From: SZUA-36 sp963727635
GTDB lineage: Bacteria > Pseudomonadota > Gammaproteobacteria > Xanthomonadales > SZUA-36
DNA length: 64,000 nucleotides
Assembly: GCA_963727635.1 (NCBI GenBank)
Contig: CAVSHP010000025.1
Span: 62,001 to 126,000, forward strand
Direction: 5' to 3'
Shown here: positions 1 through 7,969 of the stretch, piece after piece
Numbering within the stretch: position 1 is the first letter of the stretch
Layout of the letters: the number at the start of each line of letters is the position of its first letter
The notes under the pieces: generated by a model
The model's input: only the letters and a program-made list of their open reading frames with translations
The model's database searches: none
What the model was told of the DNA's origin: nothing
Position numbers and translations under genes: made by a program

Positions 1-1
1 T

Positions 2-2074
2 GAGTGCGGCGCTGGCGCGGGCTTGCGCAAGATGCACGAATTGAACGTCGGTGCAGGCACCTGTAATTCCTGCCATTCCGGTGATCCAATACCGGTTGGC
101 GAGCAAAACAATCCTTTCGACTACGGCAAATCCGGTGTGCAAATGCTGAATGCATGTGACGCCGACAGTTCGGAAAGCCGCTACGGTACTTTAGGGCTGG
201 ACAACGACGGCGACGGCCAGGTCGACGGTAGTGATTCTGACTGCCAGGTGGCCAACAGTCTGCCAACCCAGCCGGGTACATTGTCAGCCTCCGCGGTAAC
301 CGGCAGTTCGGCCACGGTCAGTTGGGGAGCCTCCACCGATGCGGATGGAGACACCATCACCTACCAGGTGGATTACCGCAAAAACGGCGACGTCAGCTGG
401 AGCAGTGGCGGCAGTACGACCACTACCAGTCGCGCACTTAGCAGTCTGAGTGCCGGGACATCCTATGATGTACGGGTAACACCGAACGACGGCACCGGTG
501 ATGGTCCTGTGCGTAGCGCGACGAACCTGTTCCAGACCGTTGCAGTGGTGAATAACCTGCCAACCCAGCCGGGTATATTGTCAGCCTCCGCGGTGACCAG
601 CAGTTCGGCCACGGTCAGTTGGGGAGCCTCCACCGATGCGGATGGCGACACCATCACTTACCAGGTGGATTACCGCAAAAACGGCGACGTCAGCTGGAGC
701 AGTGGTGGCAGCACCACCAGCACCAGTAAGTCCTTGACTGGTTTGAATGCCGAACAGTCTTACGATGTTCGGGTAACGCCAAACGATGGCATCGGCGACG
801 GTCCCGACCGGACCGCGAGCAGCCTGTTCCAGACCACGGCGCCTGTTCAGTCAAGCTGCCTGGATATGGGGGCGCTGGCCTACGACGACTGGACCAAGAC
901 CGATGCAGGTGGGTCCGGCAGCCTGCCGGCCGGCGCGGTCAGTGCAGATTACGTGCGCTGCAAATCGTGTCACGGTTGGGATCACATGGGTCTGGACGGC
1001 GGTTATGTCCGGCGTTCACGTACAGCCGACCGCCCCAATGCAGGCGCGGGTGATTCCGATCAGACCAGCCGCAATATCAGCCTTGCGGGCAGAAATGATG
1101 CGGATGTCACGGCCGACATGATCCAGCACACCGGAACCGGACGTTTGTTCACCGAAGGTGCAGGCAGTTGGGTGCCACTGGACGACAGTCATTCCGCCGC
1201 CAACAAGGCCGCACATTCCGAGGGCTACACACTCGGTAACCAGCACCCCGACTTTACCAGCGGTTCGTTGACACAGGATCAGATCGATTGCCTGGTGGAA
1301 TTCCTGAATAGCCCGGACGCCGATCCCAGTGCGTATTTCAGCAATATCGATACCGGTACGGATCCGGCTTTGTACTCGATTGACGCTACCGCCAACGCGG
1401 CGTCGGGCGAGTCCTATTACAACGCCAACTGTTTCAGCTGCCACGGTGATCCGGCAGGCGTTTCCCCGGCAGGTTCACCGGCGGGTGGCATCCTTGCCTA
1501 CCTGCAAGGTGACGGCAAGTTCAGCGAATTCGCCCACAAGGCACGTTGGGGTATTCCAAATACCAGCATGACACGCTCGGCGATGGGTTCGCCCGACGCG
1601 ACCGATGTCGCCGACATGATGTTGTGGCTGCAGCAACTGGGTGGCAACGGTTTCGCGATCAACCCGGGTCTGATCGGTACCTGGTGGGGCGGGGCCCCAC
1701 GTGCCGGCGAAGGCTTCCTGATCGACGTCGCAAACAACATCTTCGATGAAACCATACTCGTCGTTTCGTTTTACACCTACGACAGTATCGGCAACCAGGT
1801 CTGGTTGATCGGCCGTGGGGCAATCCATGGCAACACGGTCGTACTCGACCTGCTCATGCCGGAAGGCGCCAAGTGGGGTGCCGATTTCGTCCCCGATGAC
1901 AGGACCGAGATACCATGGGGCAGCGGAACCTTCAGCTTCACCTCCTGTGGGGCCGGCCACATCGCCCTGGAGCCGAATGAAGTCATGCAGGCCAATGGCT
2001 TCACCAACCTCGAGTACGACATCAATCGGGAACTGCTGATCCCGGCTATTGAATGTCCGATGTCGAGTCAATAG
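2..2074 (+). CDS. Secreted multihaem c-type cytochrome with two fibronectin-III domains (5' end outside window)
   Basis: The frame is open to the left edge, so the N-terminus and any signal peptide are missing. Counting from the TTG at 23, three CxxCH haem sites are visible (residues 14-18, 313-317, 470-474), which implies periplasmic or extracellular electron transfer. Residues about 80-275 hold two near-identical fibronectin type III units, preceded by an acidic Asp-rich loop (LDNDGDGQVDGSDSD) that resembles a calcium-binding turn. Residues 313-540 look like two cytochrome-c-like domains. The last ~135 residues (from GLIGTWWGGAPRAGEGFLID) form a separate beta-rich domain, also seen as a remnant at 30.5 kb. 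The electron partner is unknown. Domain reading is firm; the physiological role is not. Confidence 0.8.
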   Translation, partial: ECGAGAGLRKMHELNVGAGTCNSCHSGDPIPVGEQNNPFDYGKSGVQMLNACDADSSESRYGTLGLDNDGDGQVDGSDSDCQVANSLPTQPGTLSASAVTGSSATVSWGASTDADGDTITYQVDYRKNGDVSWSSGGSTTTTSRALSSLSAGTSYDVRVTPNDGTGDGPVRSATNLFQTVAVVNNLPTQPGILSASAVTSSSATVSWGASTDADGDTITYQVDYRKNGDVSWSSGGSTTSTSKSLTGLNAEQSYDVRVTPNDGIGDGPDRTASSLFQTTAPVQSSCLDMGALAYDDWTKTDAGGSGSLPAGAVSADYVRCKSCHGWDHMGLDGGYVRRSRTADRPNAGAGDSDQTSRNISLAGRNDADVTADMIQHTGTGRLFTEGAGSWVPLDDSHSAANKAAHSEGYTLGNQHPDFTSGSLTQDQIDCLVEFLNSPDADPSAYFSNIDTGTDPALYSIDATANAASGESYYNANCFSCHGDPAGVSPAGSPAGGILAYLQGDGKFSEFAHKARWGIPNTSMTRSAMGSPDATDVADMMLWLQQLGGNGFAINPGLIGTWWGGAPRAGEGFLIDVANNIFDETILVVSFYTYDSIGNQVWLIGRGAIHGNTVVLDLLMPEGAKWGADFVPDDRTEIPWGSGTFSFTSCGAGHIALEPNEVMQANGFTNLEYDINRELLIPAIECPMSSQ
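260..716 (+). repeat. Tandem duplication encoding the two fibronectin-III units
   Basis: Bases from 260 and from 557 match almost perfectly for about 150 bp. The offset is 297 bp, exactly 99 codons, so the reading frame is kept. The near-identity at silent sites points to a recent internal duplication or ongoing gene conversion. Confidence 0.85.
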
Positions 2075-2084
2075 TAGATTGAAT

Positions 2085-2126
2085 CGCCGTAGCCCGGTTT
2101 GAAAAGACCGGGCTACGGCGCCTGCT
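2085..2126 (+). terminator. Hairpin terminator after the cytochrome gene
   Basis: A perfect 14-bp inverted repeat (2085-2098 with 2107-2120, 8-nt loop) starts 10 bases after the stop codon and is followed by a short T run. It fits a Rho-independent terminator, although the T run is weak, so a REP-like palindrome is the alternative. Confidence 0.65.
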
Positions 2127-2265
2127 TTTCAGCGAGGTCCTATTTACCTCCTCCGGCCTCGATCGCTCGACTCATGCCAGCATAAACGGTCTCAATATGC
2201 CCAATTTGCGTGCATATAGAGCCCTGTTCTCGATAAGATGAACGATGCAGCACGAGGGTGAATCG

Positions 2266-2913
2266 ATGTACGATCTTCCGTATCACAAGGAGCATAATGA
2301 AGAGGCCGTTGAGGGGTTCATCAGGGACCATCCGTTTGCGCTTCTTACGGGATGTAATGCGCAGGGAATGCCGGTTGCCACGCAGGTCCCTGTTTTCATG
2401 GAAAAACGTGATGGCAACAAGGTGTTGCGCGGCCATATCATGCGCAATACGGACCACCACGATGGCTTTGCACAAAATGAGAACGTGCTGGTGGTCTTTA
2501 CCGGAAACCACGTCTATGTGAGCGGCGCCTGGTATCGTGATCCACATACCCCCTCGACGTGGAATTACATGAGTGTTCATGCCCGGGGAAGGATCCGTTT
2601 TCTTGATGGGGACGCGCTTGCCCAGGTCCTCCGGGACACCAGCCTGCACTTCGAAGACAATGACAAGTCGTCGCCAACAATCTACGATAACCTCCCCACG
2701 CAGCTCAAACAGAGACTCGTCAAGGCCATCGTGGCTTTCGAGGTCCAGGTGACGCACATCGACACGGTGTTCAAGTTGAGTCAGGACCGGGACCCTGAGA
2801 GCTATTGCAGGATTATCGAGAAGCTGAAGGAGCAAGGTGAGGACGGACGCAAGATTGCCGTGGCCATGGAGGACAAAAGGAAGGATTTGTTTCCTGATGA
2901 TGGAATGGTGTGA
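2266..2913 (+). CDS. PaiB-like FMN-binding split-barrel protein
   Basis: The protein (215 aa from the ATG at 2266) matches the PaiB family of FMN-binding split-barrel proteins, often labelled negative transcriptional regulators. The family N-terminal pattern is visible: MYDLPYHKEHNEE followed by IRDHPFALLTG, then GHIMRNTDHH. An earlier in-frame ATG at 2245 would add seven residues, but family members usually begin at MY. Flavin or haem binding is a family expectation, not shown here. It lies alone between a hairpin and a ZIP transporter gene, with no evident operon partner. Confidence 0.85.
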   Translation: MYDLPYHKEHNEEAVEGFIRDHPFALLTGCNAQGMPVATQVPVFMEKRDGNKVLRGHIMRNTDHHDGFAQNENVLVVFTGNHVYVSGAWYRDPHTPSTWNYMSVHARGRIRFLDGDALAQVLRDTSLHFEDNDKSSPTIYDNLPTQLKQRLVKAIVAFEVQVTHIDTVFKLSQDRDPESYCRIIEKLKEQGEDGRKIAVAMEDKRKDLFPDDGMV

Positions 2914-2972
2914 TGTTGGCGGTCAGGCTGTGACCAAGACCGCAGAACAACTCGTTCCAACTGACCCCCTCT

Positions 2973-3701
2973 TTGTTCTCTGCAGCCTCCGGCCTCCACC
3001 GGAGACGGTCGCGCCGCGCCTGCTGCCTTGTTTCTTTTTTTCCGGAAGGCATCCGCAAGATGCTTGTTCCCTACCTCGTCAGCTACGCTACCGGCACTTT
3101 GCTTGGCGCCGCGTTCCTCGGCATGATTCCGGCTGGCCTGAAGCTTGCCCCGGCTTTCGCTGTCACATCAACGGTGCTGGCCGGCATCGTGTTGTTTTTC
3201 GTGCTGGAAAAACTCGTACTCTGGCGCCATTGCCACGATAGCGCGTGCGAGGTGCACGGTCGCGCCGCGCCACTGATTCTGATCGGTGATGCCTTCCACA
3301 ATTTTGTTGATGGCGCGGTGATCACCGCCGCCTTCCTCACCTCGATTCCGTTGGGAGTGGCCGCATCGCTGGCCGTGATCGCACATGAAATTCCGCAGGA
3401 GGTCGGCGATTTTGCCATCCTGCTCGACAATGGATACGCACGTAAAAAAGCGTTGGTTCTCAATACCCTTTCAGCCGTCACCACTTTGCCTGGCGCTTTA
3501 TTGGCTTATTTTTGGCTTGCCGAAATGCGTGGGGCAGTGCCTTACATCCTGGCGGTCTCCGCCGCGAGTTTCATCTACATCGCTGTTGCCGACCTCATCC
3601 CGGGGCTGCACAGGCAGGTCAGCGCCGCCGCGTCCCTGCGCCAGCTCGTGCTGCTGCTCACGGGGATTGGCACGATAGCTATTTTTCACCACGGAGGATG
3701 A
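2973..3701 (+). CDS. ZIP-family divalent metal transporter, N-terminus doubtful
   Basis: An inner-membrane ZIP transporter for zinc or related divalent metals. The two family signature helices are present: GDAFHNFVDGAVI (metal-binding His/Asn/Asp) and HEIPQEVGDFAIL. From RKMLVPYLVSYATGTLLG onward the protein aligns with the family. The first ~28 residues, from a TTG start, are Arg/Cys-rich and do not form the expected first membrane helix. Either that helix has been lost, or a frameshift lies near 3000-3050. An ATG at 3060 would give a shorter protein starting inside helix 2. Transport function is therefore uncertain although the core is intact. Confidence 0.75.
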   Translation: MFSAASGLHRRRSRRACCLVSFFPEGIRKMLVPYLVSYATGTLLGAAFLGMIPAGLKLAPAFAVTSTVLAGIVLFFVLEKLVLWRHCHDSACEVHGRAAPLILIGDAFHNFVDGAVITAAFLTSIPLGVAASLAVIAHEIPQEVGDFAILLDNGYARKKALVLNTLSAVTTLPGALLAYFWLAEMRGAVPYILAVSAASFIYIAVADLIPGLHRQVSAAASLRQLVLLLTGIGTIAIFHHGG

Positions 3702-3851
3702 AGCACTTATTCACTGACCGAAATTGTCGTCGTACTGCGCAATCTGCAGGCTGCGTCGCAGCAGAGACATCTGGCCGCGTTTCAGCGTTGTGCCCAGCGT
3801 TCTGCTGGTGGTGGTGCTGGGTGTCATAGAGCGGAAGGGGCCGTTTATGCG

Positions 3852-3915
3852 GCCTGACAAGACGCTTCACACGAACGCGCCTTAAGTGGTGCGCTGGTGA
3901 TCCAAGTCGTTGGGC
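3852..3915 (+). other. attC-like integron recombination site 1 (degenerate)
   Basis: The left core GCCTGAC (3852-3858) differs at one base from the RYYYAAC consensus. The right core GTTGGGC (3909-3915) fits GTTRRRY. The two cores pair over all seven positions if two G-T wobbles are allowed. Internal arms CGCGCC/GGTGCG and TCAC/GTGA also pair, giving the hairpin expected of a 59-base element. The 15 bases from the left core closely resemble the same part of the next site at 4396. Confidence 0.55.
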
Positions 3916-3993
3916 GACTATCGCTTGAGACGGGTGCTGGGATAGACTGAGCATCAAACTTAAAGCATCCACAAATACAAAGGATAAATCAAT

Positions 3994-4380
3994 ATGCGAA
4001 TAGCCAAAGAAGACATAGACGTTAAGATGGAGATTCCAGGCGCCGTGATCCGTCAGCAAACGAACTTCGGCGATGCCACTGGCTTAGGCAAGATCAGTGG
4101 CGAGTACTTCAGTCTCTCGGCTGGCGTTGATACCACTCCGTTGTTCCAGGGACTGGATGGCGATTTGTGTCAGTGCCCACACTGGGGCTTCGTCTTGAGT
4201 GGGCAACTCACGACGACGGACGCGAACGGCACAAAGGAAACCATCAACGCGAATGATCTCTTTTACTGGCCACCCGGGCACAATGTAATGGTCAACGCAG
4301 ATGCGGAGATCGTAATGTTCAGCCCTCAGCAACAGCACAGCCATGTCATCAATCACATGATAGAAAAGGTAAAAGGCTAA
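3994..4380 (+). CDS. Small single-domain cupin protein, probable gene cassette
   Basis: A 128-residue protein with a cupin-like core: CPHWGFVLSGQLTTTD in motif 1 position and FYWPPGHNVMVNADAEIV in motif 2 position. The usual HxH metal pair of motif 1 is not evident (only one His, after CP). No signal peptide is visible. A purine-rich AAAGGA lies about nine bases before the ATG. The gene ends 15 bases before one attC-like site and begins 78 bases after another, the layout of an integron cassette. Substrate and reaction are unknown; similar proteins are usually annotated only as cupin-domain proteins. Confidence 0.75.
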   Translation: MRIAKEDIDVKMEIPGAVIRQQTNFGDATGLGKISGEYFSLSAGVDTTPLFQGLDGDLCQCPHWGFVLSGQLTTTDANGTKETINANDLFYWPPGHNVMVNADAEIVMFSPQQQHSHVINHMIEKVKG

Positions 4381-4395
4381 TCTGCTCACAGTTTC

Positions 4396-4458
4396 GCCCA
4401 ACAAGTCGCTGTAGCCGTCGTCGTCGCTTTCGCGGCGCCGCGAGTTCAGGCGTTAAGC
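4396..4458 (+). other. attC-like integron recombination site 2
   Basis: The left core GCCCAAC (4396-4402) fits RYYYAAC exactly and the right core GTTAAGC (4452-4458) fits GTTRRRY exactly. They are 63 bases apart end to end. Inner arms TCGC/GCGA and CGTCGC/GCGGCG can pair around a TTTC loop. This is the best-formed of the three sites. Confidence 0.7.
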
Positions 4459-4489
4459 GACACACTCTTGGCAGACCACTGTGGTTCAC

Positions 4490-4849
4490 ATGACTTTCAT
4501 CACTATGCGTCGGGCGGTACTGTCCGACGCATCGACGCTCGCGGGGCTTGCAGCACGCACGTTTGCCGAGACCTTTGCTGCCGACAACAGTCCTGAGAAT
4601 CTGCAAGCGTATCTTTCGGAATGCTTTGGTTTGGCACAGAAAACTGCCGAGCTCATGGACCCAGATGTCACTTCCCTGTTGACCATTCGAGACGATGAAG
4701 CCATCGGGTTTGCGCAGCTTCGTCGGAAGGCGGCAACTGGCGATACCTGGAACATGACTGGGTTGCAAAGCCGGGAACTTTCATCTACGAACCTGCCGGC
4801 GAGGCTCACACACTGGTCATTACAGATGATTCCCCGGAACCGGCGCTGA
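4490..4849 (+). pseudogene. N-terminal half of a GNAT acetyltransferase, broken
   Basis: From the ATG at 4490 the protein starts like a GNAT N-acetyltransferase (MTFITMRRAVLSDASTLAGL, then ARTFAETFAADNSPENLQAY). Similarity runs only to about IRDDEAIGFAQLRRK near base 4726. The acetyl-CoA-binding half is missing. The rest of the frame reads out of phase through a cupin gene fragment and ends at 4849. The fragment lies between two attC-like sites, so it sits in a cassette created by fusion or deletion. It is unlikely to be an active enzyme. Confidence 0.65.
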
Positions 4850-5025
4850 TCTTCTTCGCCGTTGAAGGCGGTCTCATCTACCTGGACAAGCCAGTCGATA
4901 GCGGTTTCGCTGCCTACGAGGATGGCTTCACGGCTCTGGAACTGGTTCGAAAGTATTATCACGAGGCCGGTCTTGATGCGTGTGTTCTGGATGAGCTTGT
5001 TCGCCAGTGGAAGCGCATGCTCTAA
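4726..5025 (+). pseudogene. C-terminal fragment of a 2,4'-dihydroxyacetophenone dioxygenase-like cupin
   Basis: Reading in a different frame from the GNAT fragment, about 100 codons match the C-terminal half of the 2,4'-dihydroxyacetophenone dioxygenase-like cupin family. Landmarks are DWVAKPGTFIYEPAGEAHTL, then FFAVEGGLIYLDK, then AAYEDGFTALELVRKYY. The N-terminal half with the first metal-binding motif is absent, and there is no start codon of its own. The stop codon (5023-5025) lies inside the left core of the third attC-like site, as is common for cassette genes. Non-functional remnant. Confidence 0.65.
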
Positions 5026-5074
5026 CAACAACTGCCTACAGCGGTCAGCGCTCGGTTGCCGCTGGACGTTAAGT
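5020..5074 (+). other. attC-like integron recombination site 3
   Basis: Right core GTTAAGT (5068-5074) fits GTTRRRY. The left core CTCTAAC (5020-5026) misses only the first purine. A perfect CAGCGG/CCGCTG pair (5038-5043 and 5058-5063) forms the inner stem. It is shorter than sites 1 and 2 and its outer cores pair less well, so it is less certain. Confidence 0.5.
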
Positions 5075-5146
5075 GTGTATTTCAACGTGTGGGTGTATTC
5101 TTTCTTTTACCAAAACTCAGTTAGCTGCCAGGACAAGGAACCCCGC

Positions 5147-5593
5147 ATGAGGCATGCCGAAAAACATAGAACACAACGGATCGGCTGGCTTCGTGCGGCT
5201 GTACTTGGCGCAAATGACGGAATTGTCTCCACTGCGAGTCTTGTCCTGGGCGTTGCCGCCGCGGGGTCTGATTCCCAGGGTATCCTGGTTGCAGGGGTTG
5301 CCGGGCTCGTCGCCGGAGCAATGTCGATGGCAGCCGGCGAGTACGTCTCGGTCAGTTCACAGGCCGATACCGAGCGCGCCGATCTGGCCCGGGAGAAAGA
5401 AGAGCTGGCCACCGGACCCGAACACGAGCAGGCGGAGCTGACGGCGATTTACGTCAAGCGCGGGCTGGACCCGGCACTCGCCTCCAACGTGGCCACCCAG
5501 TTAATGCAACATGATGCTCCTGGCAACACAATTTCGACGCCTGGAGATGCGTTGCCGCGGATGGCTCTGAACACCGCAGGTGAAGCCGGGTGA
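5147..5593 (+). pseudogene. VIT1/CCC1-family Fe/Mn transporter, C-terminally truncated
   Basis: From the ATG at 5147 the sequence is a textbook VIT1-family start: RIGWLRAAVLGANDGIVSTA, then LVAGAMSMAAGEYVSVSSQ, then ELTAIYVKRGLDPALA. Similarity stops after ATQLMQHDA. The last ~22 residues are unrelated and the protein ends at 148 aa, against about 230 aa for the family, so the C-terminal membrane helices are missing. The break lies just downstream of the attC-like array and may mark the edge of an insertion or deletion. Probably not a working transporter. Confidence 0.75.
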
Positions 5594-5634
5594 TGATAAT
5601 ATTGGCACACTGAATTATTTCCAGGCCAACTATA

Positions 5635-6090
5635 ATGACCCCAACCCCCGATAGTCTTGACAGCATCGCAAGGGCCATTCAACTGGCCCTGGCGCCGGTA
5701 TTCTTGCTTACCGGCATCGCCGGGATGCTGAATGTGATGACGAACCGCCTGTCCAGGATCATCGATCGCGGCAGGCACCTCACCGGGGGATACAACACAC
5801 TCTCGCCATCACAGCAGGTGCTGTTCAATCCCGAGCTTCAAATCCTGGAGCGCAGAAGGCATTTAACCAGCGTTGCCATCACCGCGTCCACGATTGCGGC
5901 TCTGCTGGTGTGTATTGTTATCGCGGCGCTTTTTATTGAAGTATTGCTCGATGCACACCTGAAGTGGTTTATCGGCGCCCTGTTCACGATCGCGATGTTC
6001 GTGCTCGTTGTCGGCCTGGCCTTCTTCCTGCGCGAGGTGCACATGGCAATGAAGAGCATACTTATTCCAAAAAAAGGTGACACGGGATGA
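5635..6090 (+). CDS. DUF2721-family membrane protein
   Basis: A 151-aa inner-membrane protein with the DUF2721 pattern: IARAIQLALAPVFLLTGIAG, then LNVMTNRLSRIIDRGR, then LERRRHLTSVAITA and two further hydrophobic helices. Three membrane segments are visible (residues about 15-35, 80-105, 112-135). Function of the family is unknown. It starts 41 bases after the truncated VIT1 gene and heads a run of closely packed plus-strand genes. Confidence 0.8.
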   Translation: MTPTPDSLDSIARAIQLALAPVFLLTGIAGMLNVMTNRLSRIIDRGRHLTGGYNTLSPSQQVLFNPELQILERRRHLTSVAITASTIAALLVCIVIAALFIEVLLDAHLKWFIGALFTIAMFVLVVGLAFFLREVHMAMKSILIPKKGDTG

Positions 6091-6183
6091 TGGCCTGCGT
6101 GGCTTTGCCAACCCTGGCGCCGGGGCCGGCAGCGTGGTTGTCGGGCATCCGGCTTGGACTGGCCGCAAATAGATGAGGAATAC

Positions 6184-6564
6184 ATGGTGGAAAACAACAT
6201 TAAAGAACTTGGTCAACTGGCAATCACCGTGAGTGATGTCAACGAGGCACTGTCTTTTTACCGGGATGCGCTGGGATTGCAGTTCCTGTTTGCGCCCTCG
6301 GAGAACCTGGCTTTTCTCGGCTGCGGAGGAACCCGGATAATGCTCAGCACCCCGCAGGGATTTGGCGAGATTGGAAAAAACTCGATTCCGTACTTCAAGG
6401 TTTCCGGCCTGGAAGATTTCTTTGCCGGCGCAGTCGAAAGGGGTGCCCGGGTCGAGAGAGCACCGCAATTGACGGCTAAAATGCCGGACCACGAACTGTG
6501 GATCGGTTTCCTGAAGGATGCTGATGGCAACCTGGTCGGCCTGATGGAAGAAAAGGCGCTATGA
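6184..6564 (+). CDS. VOC-superfamily (glyoxalase/dioxygenase fold) protein
   Basis: A 126-aa protein of the vicinal oxygen chelate fold: LAITVSDVNEALSFYRDALG at the start and a closing LKDADGNLVGLMEE typical of the metal-binding last strand. The ATG at 6184 is preferred over an upstream TTG at 6154 because it starts just before the family motif. Its stop overlaps the start of the next gene by four bases (ATGA), suggesting translational coupling. The substrate cannot be told from sequence. Confidence 0.85.
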   Translation: MVENNIKELGQLAITVSDVNEALSFYRDALGLQFLFAPSENLAFLGCGGTRIMLSTPQGFGEIGKNSIPYFKVSGLEDFFAGAVERGARVERAPQLTAKMPDHELWIGFLKDADGNLVGLMEEKAL

Positions 6565-6764
6565 ACGCGGCCTGGCTGTGGTGGGGTTTACTCTTTGGCT
6601 CGTTCGGACTGGCCTTCTTCGTCTATGGCAAAAAACAGAGGGCAATCGTGCCGCTCGTTTGCGGTCTGGCACTGATGATTTACCCCTATTTTGTTTCAAG
6701 CACCTTACCGCTTGTCATCATCGGGGTGGTGCTGATAGCCGTGCCATACTTTGTCAGGTTCTGA
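6561..6764 (+). CDS. Small two- or three-helix membrane protein
   Basis: A 67-aa, very hydrophobic protein beginning MNAAWLWWGLLFGSFGLAFF, with a short basic YGKKQR loop and two further helices. It starts inside the stop codon of the VOC gene (ATGA overlap), which supports real, coupled translation. Small proteins of this type are sometimes auto-annotated as amino acid transport proteins, but nothing in the sequence proves transport. Confidence 0.65.
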   Translation: MNAAWLWWGLLFGSFGLAFFVYGKKQRAIVPLVCGLALMIYPYFVSSTLPLVIIGVVLIAVPYFVRF

Positions 6765-6902
6765 TTTAAATAGCCGCCAACAAGTAATGCACATTGCCGG
6801 TTTTCCGGCCGGCCATGCGCATCCTGAAGTAATGACGCAATGCGACTAAACTAGATAGTGAGGTATTTTGGCCCGGTCACCCGGGCTTTCACGAGGTTGG
6901 AA

Positions 6903-7280
6903 ATGATGTTTGCAAAAAGGGTCTTCTTCTGGTCCGGGGTGTATGGCATGCTTGTGCTGCTGCCGTTGTATTTTCTGGAGGGAAAAATCGGCCGCGATTA
7001 CCCTCCAGCTACCAATCATCCTGAACAATATTACGTGCTCATTGGTGTAGCGCTGGCCTGGCAGATTGCATTTTTGCTGATTTCGCGTGACCCGGTCCGT
7101 TTCCGGCCGCTGATGATTCCGGCAATCGCCGAAAAGTTTTTGTCTGCCGGTGCCGTGATCCTGCTTTACCTGGGCGATCGGATCAGCGGTACCGTCATGG
7201 CCCCGTTTCTGGGTGATGTCGTTCTTGGCTGCCTGTTCATCGCAAGTCATCTGAAAACGGCAAAGTATGCCGTGCCATAG
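6903..7280 (+). CDS. Hypothetical four-helix membrane protein
   Basis: From the ATG at 6903 (GAGG six bases upstream) the 125-aa product has four hydrophobic stretches: FFWSGVYGMLVLLPLYFL, YVLIGVALAWQIAFLLI, FLSAGAVILLYLGD and a final VLGCLFIASHL. A KIGRDYPPATNHPEQYYVLI loop lies between helices 1 and 2. I do not recognise the family. The TTG-initiated longer form (6858) is less likely. It sits within the plus-strand run of small genes. Confidence 0.65.
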   Translation: MMFAKRVFFWSGVYGMLVLLPLYFLEGKIGRDYPPATNHPEQYYVLIGVALAWQIAFLLISRDPVRFRPLMIPAIAEKFLSAGAVILLYLGDRISGTVMAPFLGDVVLGCLFIASHLKTAKYAVP

Positions 7281-7484
7281 ATGCAAACCTATGAGTAGCC
7301 AAGCAATGGTTCAACCAGGCGAAACGCCGGCGTCCAGATTTACCGATAAGTAGCCAGCTTGGGTATTGAGATGATAAATTTTCCATTTGATGGTAGACGT
7401 ATGATATTTGGCGGCTTTGAAACAATTGTTGAATAATGGTTTTGCTCCCGGGTCTGTTTGCGACATACCCGGCGGGGAGGTGTA

Positions 7485-7913
7485 ATGTTCAGGATTAAAC
7501 AGATCGATCACCTGGTGCTGAGGGTGGTCGATATCGACGCGATGATGCGGTTCTACATTGACGTTCTGGGCTGCGGACTGGAAAAGATCCAGCAGGGAAT
7601 TGGCCTGTACCAGCTGCGCGCCGGCGCTTCCCTTATCGACCTGGTGCCGGCCGATGGCCAGCTCGGGAAAATGGGTGGCGCGGCTCCTGGTGAAGAGGGT
7701 AGAAATCTCGACCACTTCTGTTTGAGCATCGAACCTTTCGATGGTGACGCCATTTTGCAGTACCTTAACGGCAAGGGATATGCCGCCGGACCGGTGGAAT
7801 CCCGTTACGGGGCTGCAGGTCAGGGTCCGTCGATTTACCTCAAGGACCCCGAGGGTAACGTCGTCGAACTGAAGGGGCCGCCATGGGAAACGACAGGCAG
7901 GCCGGCATCATAA
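7485..7913 (+). CDS. VOC-superfamily protein
   Basis: A 142-aa VOC protein: IDHLVLRVVDIDAMMRFYID gives the first metal-ligand His, GRNLDHFCLSIEPF a second, and YLKDPEGNVVELKGP the closing Glu strand. This resembles the dioxygenase-like or fosfomycin-resistance-like branch of the superfamily. The ATG at 7485 follows a GGGGAGG ribosome-binding site six bases upstream. It is the second of three VOC-type genes in this 3-kb stretch. Substrate unknown. Confidence 0.85.
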   Translation: MFRIKQIDHLVLRVVDIDAMMRFYIDVLGCGLEKIQQGIGLYQLRAGASLIDLVPADGQLGKMGGAAPGEEGRNLDHFCLSIEPFDGDAILQYLNGKGYAAGPVESRYGAAGQGPSIYLKDPEGNVVELKGPPWETTGRPAS

Positions 7914-7969
7914 AAACAAAGCAAACCGACAGATAGCACCAGAACGGGGATATTGGCTGGAGAAACACG

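Noticed and set aside
260..835. Tandem repeats as a CRISPR-like array
   Set aside because: The repeat is 297 bp, in frame and encodes fibronectin-III domains.
2957..3059. A complete first membrane helix for the ZIP transporter in another frame
   Set aside because: None of the three frames gives a convincing helix here, so I left the N-terminus as doubtful instead of inventing a frameshift.
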